From the NCBI GenBank assembly GCA_038209965.1, contig JBBQXF010000036.1:1-39988 (forward strand): DNA of 39,988 nt, read 5' to 3'. Each line of letters opens with the position of its first letter. Positions within the stretch are counted from its first letter, which is position 1. This DNA comes from JALONO01 sp038209965. GTDB lineage: Bacteria; Bacteroidota; Bacteroidia; Cytophagales; Thermoflexibacteraceae. Under the pieces are notes generated by a model, which saw only the letters and a list, made by a program, of their open reading frames with translations, was not told the DNA's origin and ran no database searches. This document shows, piece by piece, positions 33,023-39,988 of this stretch. Both the position numbers and the translations under genes were made by a program.

Positions 33023-33088
33023 TTATTTAAGTCAAAGATTAAGCGTAAAATTGTGCCAAAGAATTGGATTTTCTAAAAAACCACAGCA

Positions 33089-34891
33089 ATGAAAAAAAAG
33101 TTTGCCTATTTGTTTTTTTTGCCCTGGCTGACCTTGACCATCCAGGCGCAACAGCTCAGTTACAACTTGGCAATGACCAAGCCCCACACCCACTATTTTG
33201 AGGTGGAAACCAAATTTGAAGCCCTGCCCGCCAACGTGATCAAACGTGGCTACGTGGACTTCAAAATGCCCGTTTGGGCACCAGGTTCCTATCTGGTGCG
33301 CGAATTTGCCAAAAATGTGGAGGGCGAGACTGCCAAAGATTTGGCGGGCAATGTGCTCAAAATTGAGAAAATCACCAAAAATACCTGGCGCGTGTTTACG
33401 GGCAAAGCAACCGGGGCCGTGTTCAGCTACCAAGTATATGCCTTCGAAATTTCGGTGCGCACCAGCTTTCTGGACGCTTCGCACGGTTTCGTCAGCCCAT
33501 CCGGGGTGTTTGTGTTTCCCGACGGGTTTGCCAACTTGGCGGCTACGGTACAGATCAAGCCCTTCAAAGACTGGCAAGAAATATCGACCAGCCTTGAACC
33601 AGTGGGCAGCAACAAATGGATCCGCCGATCGCCCAACTATGACCTGTTGGCCGACAGCCCGATCGAAATCGGCAACCACCGGATTTTTGAGTTTAAGGCT
33701 GCCAATATTCCCCACCGTTTCGCCATGTATGGCACCACCGTGTATGACGAAACCCGGATCAAGCGCGACGTAACCAAAATTGTAGAGGTATCCACCAAAA
33801 TTTTTGGCGAACATCCCTGCAAAGATTACACTTTTATTGTCCATAATTTGGGTAGCGGATCGGGCGGGCTGGAGCACACCAACTCCACGGTCCTAGGGGT
33901 CAACCGCAACGCTTACAGCAGTGAGGGCAGCTATTTGGGTTTCCTGAGTTTGGTGGCCCATGAATATTTTCACCTTTGGAACGTCAAACGCCTACGCCCA
34001 GCCGCACTCGGGCCTTTTGATTATGACAATGAAAATTACACCCGCCAATTATGGGTGGCCGAGGGTTTTACGGCTTACTACGACAACTTGATTGTGCGGC
34101 GGGCCGGATTTACGGACGAGGCGGGCTACCTCCGCGATCTGGCCAGCAACATTAACGAGCACGAAAATTCACCGGGCAGCGCAGTTCAAAGCATCGCCGA
34201 AGCAAGCTTTGATGCGTGGATCAAATATTACCGCCGCAACGAAAACTCGGCCAACAACAGTGTGTCCTATTATGGTTCGGGGGCCCGGGTGGCCAGTGTG
34301 CTGGATCTGGAAATTCTGCACGCCAGCCAAGCCCAAAAATCACTGGACGACGTAATGCGCCTGCTCTACAATGAGTATTACAAAAAGCTGGATCGGGGAT
34401 TTACCGAAGAAGAATTTAAAAAAGCGGTGGAGACGGTGGCAGGCAAAAATTTGGACGAGTTTTTTGCAAAGCACGTGTACGACACCGAAAAAATCAACTA
34501 TAACCAGTACCTCGCCTATGCCGGGCTGCAACTGAATGTGATGCCCGAAAAAACGATGACACTGGGTGCAACTTTGGCCGACGAGAATGGCCGGATCATG
34601 GTCAAAGGCTTGCGCAAGGGCGCAGCAGGTTATGAACATGGCCTCAATGTAAACGACGAGATTATTGCCCTCAATGGCTTCCGGCTCACCAGTGGGGCGG
34701 CCGTCCAAAGCTCCGTTGCGGGCCGCCGGCCAGGGGAAAAGATCGCCCTGACCATCGTCCGGGATGGTCTGCTCCAAACACTGGACATCCCGCTGGCCGC
34801 CTCGGGCGCGGCCAATTACTTCATTGTGCCGGTGAGCAGCCCGAGTCCAGCCCAAAAAGACGTGTACGACAAATGGGTGGGCAACAAGTAA
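33089..34891 (+). CDS. M61-family metallopeptidase with PDZ domain
   Basis: A 600-residue exported zinc peptidase of the M61 (glycyl aminopeptidase) family. A signal peptide (MKKKFAYLFFLPWLTLTIQAQQ) is followed by the N-terminal beta domain (YFEVETKFEALPANVIKRGYVDFKMPVWAPGSYLVREFAKNV). The catalytic domain contains GSGSGGLEHTNST and the zinc site VAHEYFHLWNVKRLRP (His291-Glu292-x-x-His295), with the third ligand Glu in the following LWVAEGFTAYY. The C-terminal PDZ domain is about residues 500-590 (MTLGATLADENGRIMVKGLRKGAAGYEHGLNVNDEIIALNGF). It acts in the periplasm or at the surface on peptides. A long hairpin terminator follows the stop. Confidence 0.95.
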   Translation: MKKKFAYLFFLPWLTLTIQAQQLSYNLAMTKPHTHYFEVETKFEALPANVIKRGYVDFKMPVWAPGSYLVREFAKNVEGETAKDLAGNVLKIEKITKNTWRVFTGKATGAVFSYQVYAFEISVRTSFLDASHGFVSPSGVFVFPDGFANLAATVQIKPFKDWQEISTSLEPVGSNKWIRRSPNYDLLADSPIEIGNHRIFEFKAANIPHRFAMYGTTVYDETRIKRDVTKIVEVSTKIFGEHPCKDYTFIVHNLGSGSGGLEHTNSTVLGVNRNAYSSEGSYLGFLSLVAHEYFHLWNVKRLRPAALGPFDYDNENYTRQLWVAEGFTAYYDNLIVRRAGFTDEAGYLRDLASNINEHENSPGSAVQSIAEASFDAWIKYYRRNENSANNSVSYYGSGARVASVLDLEILHASQAQKSLDDVMRLLYNEYYKKLDRGFTEEEFKKAVETVAGKNLDEFFAKHVYDTEKINYNQYLAYAGLQLNVMPEKTMTLGATLADENGRIMVKGLRKGAAGYEHGLNVNDEIIALNGFRLTSGAAVQSSVAGRRPGEKIALTIVRDGLLQTLDIPLAASGAANYFIVPVSSPSPAQKDVYDKWVGNK

Positions 34892-34929
34892 ATTTGGCCA
34901 AGGGAACAACTGCGATGGTTGGCCAGAAC

Positions 34930-34976
34930 AAAACCATGGGCAGAAAACCCACCCCGGTTTTTCTGCCCATGGTTTT
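34930..34976 (+). terminator. Long hairpin terminator after the M61 gene
   Basis: AAAACCATGGGCAGAAAA (34930-34947) and TTTTCTGCCCATGGTTTT (34959-34976) pair perfectly over 18 bp with an 11-base loop. The A-rich base and T-rich exit of the stem fit a rho-independent terminator that works in either direction. It isolates the M61 gene from the subtilase gene. Confidence 0.85.
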
Positions 34977-35025
34977 CTAAAAGCAGGACGTATATTGTGT
35001 CGGTCATTTTTTTATCCCCTAATCA

Positions 35026-35056
35026 TTGATTAATTGAACCTGTTATCCTATTTTTG
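35026..35056 (+). promoter_or_regulatory. Promoter of the subtilase gene
   Basis: TTG at 35026-35028 and TATTTTTG at 35049-35056, 20 bases apart, match the Bacteroidota consensus. The start near 35063 leaves an AT-rich leader of about 105 bases before the ATG at 35168. Confidence 0.7.
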
Positions 35057-35167
35057 TTTTGGTTCCCAAAAGATTTAATAACAGCAACGACAAGACCATT
35101 ATTTTACAATCCACCTTCCAAACCTTATTTATCAGAATCAACTATTATTTACACAAACCCAACTTTT

Positions 35168-38100
35168 ATGAAACGCATATTTTTACTTTTCAGCAGCTTA
35201 ATCTTCCTGCTCTTAGGTCATTTTGTACTGCCAGTCGTGGCCCAAGATACCGGCCCTGTCATCAAATTTCGGGCTGGACGGCTGACCCCCACCAAGAACG
35301 TGGCGGATTTTACAACCAACCGGGCCGCGTTTTCCCCCGGTATTTTTGATGGCAAGTTCCACGCGATTCTCCAATTTGATGCCCTGCCCGATGCCCAGAT
35401 GCGGGGACTGCTGGCCACCGGAGGCATCCAATTACTCGATTACCTGCCCGAAATGGCCTATTTTGCCACCCTTTCCGAAAAATTTACGGGCAATTTGGCA
35501 GGGTACGGTATCCGCGCAATATTCATTCCTAACGCCCGGCAGAAATTAGAGCAGGGGCTATGGGCGGGACAAGTGCCCGAATGGGCCCAAAAAGGTGCCG
35601 GAAAAGCCGAGGTGGAGATAGTGCTGTTGGGCAAACCGGGCTGGGCGAGCATCCAACCCGCGCTGTCGGTGCTGGGGGCGGAATTGGTCTTGGACAAAAT
35701 CGACTACTTCAGCGGTTTGATCCTTCGTGTACCAACTGACAAGCTGAAAGAATTGGCCGCCCTGCCCTTTGTGCAATGGGTAGAACCGATTGGATCGCCC
35801 AACAAAATCGAGAACCAACCAAGCAAAAGCAACCACCGCTCCAACATCCTTGAGTACGGCTCGCGCAACTTGACCGGTGTGGGAGTACGGATGGGCGAAT
35901 GGGACGGCAGCGGGCTTATCAACACCCACGTGGATTTTGGCAACCGGATGACCGTGGTGGACAATGCCCCCTTGTCGCTGCTCAACCAGCAGCACGCCAC
36001 CCATGTGGCGGGCACAATGGCCGGGGCAGGCCTGCTCAATCCGTTTGCCCGTGGCATGGCACCCAATGCCCGGATGTTTACCTATGATTTTCAGGGCGAT
36101 GTGACCACTGAAATGGCTGCTGCCGTGGCGAATTTCCAAATTTTGCTCACCCAAAACTCATGGGGCCCAAGTGCGCCGGCCTGTGGGGGCCGGCCTTATG
36201 GCACGTTCCAGCGGGGCATCGATTTATTGGCCAACAACAACCCTTCGTTGCTCCACGTGTTTGCCATGGGCAATGCGCAAACCAGTTGCCCCGACGGATG
36301 GCTCAGTGCCAGTCACGCTGCCAAAAACGACTTGACCTGCGCAGCCTTGGACAATGGCGATGTGGTAGCCAGTTTCAGCAGTTTTGGCCCCACCGAAGAT
36401 GGCCGGATCAAGCCAGAAATTGGTGCGGTGGGCGTATCGGTTCTTTCTACTTTCCCCAACAATACCTACCAAGGCGGTGCCACTTGGAGCGGGACCTCAA
36501 TGGCCTGCCCGGGTGTGAGCGGCACAGCTGCCCAGCTCTACGAACGTTTCCGCCAATTGAACAACGGCTCCGATCCCCAATCATCCTTGATCAAAGCCTT
36601 GCTGTGCAACACTGCCGATGATGTGGACAATGTTGGGCCAGATTACCGTACCGGGTTTGGCCGGCTCAACGGCCTGCGGGCGGTAAAAGTGATGGAAGCC
36701 GGCAGCTACCGCTTGGGCAACGTGGCCAATGGCATTACGCGGCAATTGACCATTGATCTGCCCGAAGGCCTGCCCGAACTGCGGGTGATGGTGGCCTGGA
36801 ACGATCCTGCTGGGGCAGCCAACGCCAACCCATCCCTTGTCAACAACCTGAACCTGCGCATCATTGATCCCAGCGGAGCCACGGTGAACCCTTGGGTGCT
36901 AGATCCAGCAAATCCGGGCAATCTGGCCATCAGAGGGGTAAACTTGGTTGACAATATTGAACAAGTGACCATTCCCAACCCGGCCTCTGGCAAATATACC
37001 CTGCAAGTGATTGGGGCCAGCGTCCCCGTTGGTCCACAAGCCTATTCGCTGGTTTGGGAAGTCGTCCCTGCCTATGTGGAGGTATCTTATCCAGCAGGGA
37101 GCGAAGTCCTGCAACCCGGCACAACCACCGTACAATGGAACGGGGCGGGCATTAACGGCAACCAAAGATTGGAATATTCCACCGACAATGGGGCAAGCTG
37201 GACGCTGATCAGCAATACCATTCCTGCCAATTCCCGTCGTTTTGACTGGACGGTGCCGGCCGTGGCCACTGGCCAGGCCCGGATCAGGGTAATAAATGGC
37301 GGGCTGAACGACCAAAGCGCCAACTTCCATATCTTGGCCACCCCGACTGTCTCGGCCAACGTGTCCGGGTGCGATGCCACCATCAGTTGGGCAGCCGTGC
37401 CCAACGCCACTGGCTACGATGTGATGCGCCTCAACACGGGCACCTTTGAATGGGAAACAGTCTTCGCCAACATCAACGCTACTTCGCAAGCAGTCGCACT
37501 GGCGGGGCAAACTTGGTTCAGCGTCCGGGCGAGGAACAATGCCCAGTTGGCCGTGGGGCAACGCTCGGTGGCGGTAAGCGCCAATGTCGCGGGTAGCCCA
37601 GTCGCTCGCCCCAACATAGTTGCCGACGGCCCGATCAATCGCTGCTCGGGCAATGTAACCCTATCGGCCACCGTCAATTACAGCCAAACGGCCATCCCAT
37701 TTCAAGCTTACGATCCATCTGCGGATAATGTAGTGGCTTTAGGCGACGATGCGGTTTCGGCAGCCCTGCCGATTGGCTTCACTTTCAATTATTTTGGCCA
37801 AAACCAAACCCAATTTTTTATTGGATCAAACGGGTATATGGGGTTTAGCGCAACGGGCATGACCGCTCCCACGCCCCAAACCATCCCCAGCGTCACTGCG
37901 CCCAATAATCTCATTGCTTTGTGCTGGCGGAACCTTGATCCCTCGGCTGGTGGTTCCATTACTTATCGAACCGTGGGCAGTGCTCCCAACCGTCGGCTGA
38001 TTGTTTATTTTAACAATATTCAAGAAAGTGGAAACCCTGGCGCACAGATCATCGGCCGGATTGAATTGGGGGAAACTTCCAACATTATCCAGATCCACAC

Positions 38101-39988
38101 CCAAGCCAAGAACACCACTGGTAATGCTACCCAAGGCATCGAAAATGTTTCGGGCACGGTGGGCTCCCCGATTGCTGGCCGTAATAATGCGAGCTGGACC
38201 GTCGATGCCCCTGATGCTTTCCAATTCACCCCTCCAGCCAGTATCAACTGGTCCAATGGGGCAACTGGTGCTTCCATCACGGTGTCATCAGCCCCTGGGA
38301 CCTACTTTTACAGCTATATTCAAGGCGCGTGCACCATCACCTCAGAAGCGATCAGCATCACCAATCCGACTGTTACCATCCAACAGTCCTCGCTGCCCAA
38401 CGGCCGGGCCGGCACGACGTATCGGCAACAGTTGTCCACTAATTTGAACGCCCCGCTGCCCACTTTTGCCATTACATCGGGCAGTTTGCCACTGGGCCTG
38501 ACCTTGGCCAGCAACGGACTCATCAGTGGCACACCGACCAGCAAGGGCGTGTTTAATTTTAACGTAACCGCAACCAATACTGCCGGATGTTCGGTAGCTC
38601 AGGCATTATCCATTAACGTGCCCATTGGCATCACTGTATGGAACGGGACCGCTTGGTCGGCAGGTCGGCCCACCGACGGGACTTTTGCGGCTGAAATTGG
38701 CGGCCCCTATCCCAACAATGTAGGTGGAGAGGGCAGTTTTGTCACTGGCGAGCTAATGGTGGCCCCCACTCAAAATCTGATCATCCGCAACGGCCAAAGC
38801 TTAACCATCCAAAGCACTTTTGACTACGCTGGCAGTGTATTGGTAGAAAACGGTGGTTCACTGGTGCAAACCGAAACCAGTACCCTATCAACCACTTCGG
38901 GCACTTTCACCGCCCAGCGCGACAATGGATATGCTGGCAGTAACCTGGCCTACAACTTCTGGTCGTCACCGGTGATCGACTTCCCAGTGGCCAATTTTGC
39001 GACCAATATTCCCGCTTCGCGCTTTCAGTACAATGAGAGCAACAATACTTGGACCGCTCCAACCGGCAACTTGATCCCTGCCCGTGGCTACACTGCCATG
39101 AACGCCGGCCTGATCAGTTTCGTCGGTACGCCAAACAATGGCAGCATTACCTTGGCCAATAGCCGCACTTTGGCCAATGCCAGTTTTACCGGGTTCAACT
39201 TGGTGGGCAATCCCTACGCCTCGGCCCTGTTGGTGGCCGATACCGATGGCGCAACCACTGGTTTGCTCGAGGATCCGTTAAATACCGACTTTGCCGGCAA
39301 TGCTTGGGTGTGGATCGATAACCGGTTGGGCTTGGGCATGGGCAGCTATGCAGTCATCAACGCCAATTCGCTCATCGACCATGACCGCAACCCAGCAACC
39401 CCCGCCATCTTGGTCAACCACATCGCCTCGGGCCAAGGCTTTTTTGCCCGTCGGAACAGTGCGGGCACGGGAGCCATTGCATTCCGCAACTTGCACCGAT
39501 CTGCGAGCAACAACCTGAACCTGTTCCGCACCGAGGGCACCACCGAAAGGCTCTACCTGACCGTGACCCGGGCCGATGGCCTGCGCGACTTCGTCAACTT
39601 TTCGTTCAACCCGGTATTCAGTGACCAATTTGACCGGAATTTTGATGGGGAAAAAATGGATGGCAACCCTGAACTGAATTTGGCTGCCCGTTGGCAAAAT
39701 GCGCGCTACGAAATATTGGCCCTGCCCCAGCCCATCAACGAAATTCCCTTGACGCTTAACGTGGCCAAAACTGGGGGCTACCAATTTGCCCACGAAGCAG
39801 TGGCGGACCGTACTGATGAGAAGTTTTTCCTCGAAGACCGGGCCACGGGCGAATTTTATTACCTGCAGACCGGCCGGAGCCACACCCTGAACCTGCAAGC
39901 GGGCAACTACCGCGACCGCTTCTACCTGCGCCGCGCCTCCGAAGTGGTGGGCCGGGCCCAAGTGGGCAGCAGTGTCCGCGCCTTTGCG
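35168..39988 (+). CDS. Large secreted S8 subtilase with adhesin-like domains, probable T9SS cargo (3' end off window)
   Basis: The frame is open for 1607 codons to the window edge. Signal peptide: residues 1-25 (MKRIFLLFSSLIFLLLGHF..VVA). A propeptide-like region reaches ~235. The S8 domain has Asp246 (MGEWDGSG), His276 (NQQHATHVAGT), the TQNSWGP asparagine strand and Ser444 (SGTSMACPGVSG). Then come a P-domain-like jelly roll (~540-630, NLNLRIIDPSGATVNPWVL), an Ig-like unit (~636-715, YPAGSEVLQPGTTTVQWNG), an Fn3-like unit (~727-805), a nidogen-like sandwich (~845-1020, IGFTFNYFGQNQTQFFIGSNGYMGF) and a putative-Ig He_PIG unit (~1071-1151, LPLGLTLASNGLISGTPT). The last ~450 residues are a beta-rich unit typical before a type IX C-terminal domain (GFNLVGNPYAS, FLEDRATG.FYYLQTG). 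The sorting domain itself is beyond the window. Confidence 0.92.
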   Translation, partial: MKRIFLLFSSLIFLLLGHFVLPVVAQDTGPVIKFRAGRLTPTKNVADFTTNRAAFSPGIFDGKFHAILQFDALPDAQMRGLLATGGIQLLDYLPEMAYFATLSEKFTGNLAGYGIRAIFIPNARQKLEQGLWAGQVPEWAQKGAGKAEVEIVLLGKPGWASIQPALSVLGAELVLDKIDYFSGLILRVPTDKLKELAALPFVQWVEPIGSPNKIENQPSKSNHRSNILEYGSRNLTGVGVRMGEWDGSGLINTHVDFGNRMTVVDNAPLSLLNQQHATHVAGTMAGAGLLNPFARGMAPNARMFTYDFQGDVTTEMAAAVANFQILLTQNSWGPSAPACGGRPYGTFQRGIDLLANNNPSLLHVFAMGNAQTSCPDGWLSASHAAKNDLTCAALDNGDVVASFSSFGPTEDGRIKPEIGAVGVSVLSTFPNNTYQGGATWSGTSMACPGVSGTAAQLYERFRQLNNGSDPQSSLIKALLCNTADDVDNVGPDYRTGFGRLNGLRAVKVMEAGSYRLGNVANGITRQLTIDLPEGLPELRVMVAWNDPAGAANANPSLVNNLNLRIIDPSGATVNPWVLDPANPGNLAIRGVNLVDNIEQVTIPNPASGKYTLQVIGASVPVGPQAYSLVWEVVPAYVEVSYPAGSEVLQPGTTTVQWNGAGINGNQRLEYSTDNGASWTLISNTIPANSRRFDWTVPAVATGQARIRVINGGLNDQSANFHILATPTVSANVSGCDATISWAAVPNATGYDVMRLNTGTFEWETVFANINATSQAVALAGQTWFSVRARNNAQLAVGQRSVAVSANVAGSPVARPNIVADGPINRCSGNVTLSATVNYSQTAIPFQAYDPSADNVVALGDDAVSAALPIGFTFNYFGQNQTQFFIGSNGYMGFSATGMTAPTPQTIPSVTAPNNLIALCWRNLDPSAGGSITYRTVGSAPNRRLIVYFNNIQESGNPGAQIIGRIELGETSNIIQIHTQAKNTTGNATQGIENVSGTVGSPIAGRNNASWTVDAPDAFQFTPPASINWSNGATGASITVSSAPGTYFYSYIQGACTITSEAISITNPTVTIQQSSLPNGRAGTTYRQQLSTNLNAPLPTFAITSGSLPLGLTLASNGLISGTPTSKGVFNFNVTATNTAGCSVAQALSINVPIGITVWNGTAWSAGRPTDGTFAAEIGGPYPNNVGGEGSFVTGELMVAPTQNLIIRNGQSLTIQSTFDYAGSVLVENGGSLVQTETSTLSTTSGTFTAQRDNGYAGSNLAYNFWSSPVIDFPVANFATNIPASRFQYNESNNTWTAPTGNLIPARGYTAMNAGLISFVGTPNNGSITLANSRTLANASFTGFNLVGNPYASALLVADTDGATTGLLEDPLNTDFAGNAWVWIDNRLGLGMGSYAVINANSLIDHDRNPATPAILVNHIASGQGFFARRNSAGTGAIAFRNLHRSASNNLNLFRTEGTTERLYLTVTRADGLRDFVNFSFNPVFSDQFDRNFDGEKMDGNPELNLAARWQNARYEILALPQPINEIPLTLNVAKTGGYQFAHEAVADRTDEKFFLEDRATGEFYYLQTGRSHTLNLQAGNYRDRFYLRRASEVVGRAQVGSSVRAFA

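Noticed and set aside
33032..33877. Minus-strand frame of 281 codons opposite the M61 gene
   Set aside because: Antisense shadow; it also crosses the M61 start and the short divergent promoter region.
1..39988. CRISPR arrays, tRNA/rRNA genes, insertion sequences, prophage or attachment sites
   Set aside because: Looked for repeats with regular spacers, T-loop sequences, transposase motifs and terminal repeats; none was found.

Overview
The window looks like chromosomal core DNA of a Bacteroidota species, possibly Cytophagales; the order is a guess. The grounds are: several promoters of the TTG-N19/20-TAnnTTTG type that is particular to this phylum, almost no Shine-Dalgarno sequences before genes, a very large secreted subtilase built like type IX secretion cargo, a 61-residue protein ending in a PID-CTERM-like sorting tail, and a compact crtI-crtB carotenoid locus next to an ECF sigma gene. 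GC content is moderate by eye; several intergenic stretches and one gene fragment are clearly more AT-rich.

Layout. 1-4890 (+): the 3' end of pyrB, an alpha/beta hydrolase, a GT-C-like membrane protein, scpA and a flippase-like membrane protein. 5029-6982: a DsbA/FrnE-type thioredoxin-fold protein (-) diverging from a secreted TPR protein (+). 7461-8774 (+): purE and a small exported protein with a carboxypeptidase-regulatory-like domain. 9073-10719 (-): a SulP anion transporter. 10720-12172 is decayed DNA holding a ferritin pseudogene with two in-frame stops and no start codon. 12173-13486 (-): the PID-CTERM-like miniprotein with its own promoter, then pheS. 13663-15992: a sodium:solute symporter (+) converging on an exported protein of unknown function (-). 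16423-17820 (+): arginine decarboxylase with a clear terminator.

18086-22011 (+) is the most interesting part. An ECF sigma gene lies behind a consensus promoter, and that promoter abuts an array of three alternating AGTTTGT/ACAAACT half-sites at exact 32-bp steps. Then come crtI, another inverted AGTTTGT pair, crtB and a 170-residue protein of unknown function. The layout suggests one dedicated DNA-binding regulator, encoded elsewhere, that controls the sigma gene and probably carotenoid synthesis.

22035-26841 (-): lpxB and aroC overlap by 4 bp behind a TPR/transmembrane/SpoIIE-phosphatase sensor; rpsU follows with its own terminator and a textbook promoter. 27017-28861 (+): a YbfF-like hydrolase and a UbiA-family prenyltransferase resembling EboC. 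29058-33022 (-): alaS, a truncated AAA ATPase whose 3' half is AT-rich, and a small CoA-binding protein. 33089-39988 (+): an M61 peptidase with a PDZ domain, a long terminator hairpin, a consensus promoter and the multidomain subtilase, which runs off the window end. No tRNA, rRNA, CRISPR array, insertion sequence or prophage was seen.
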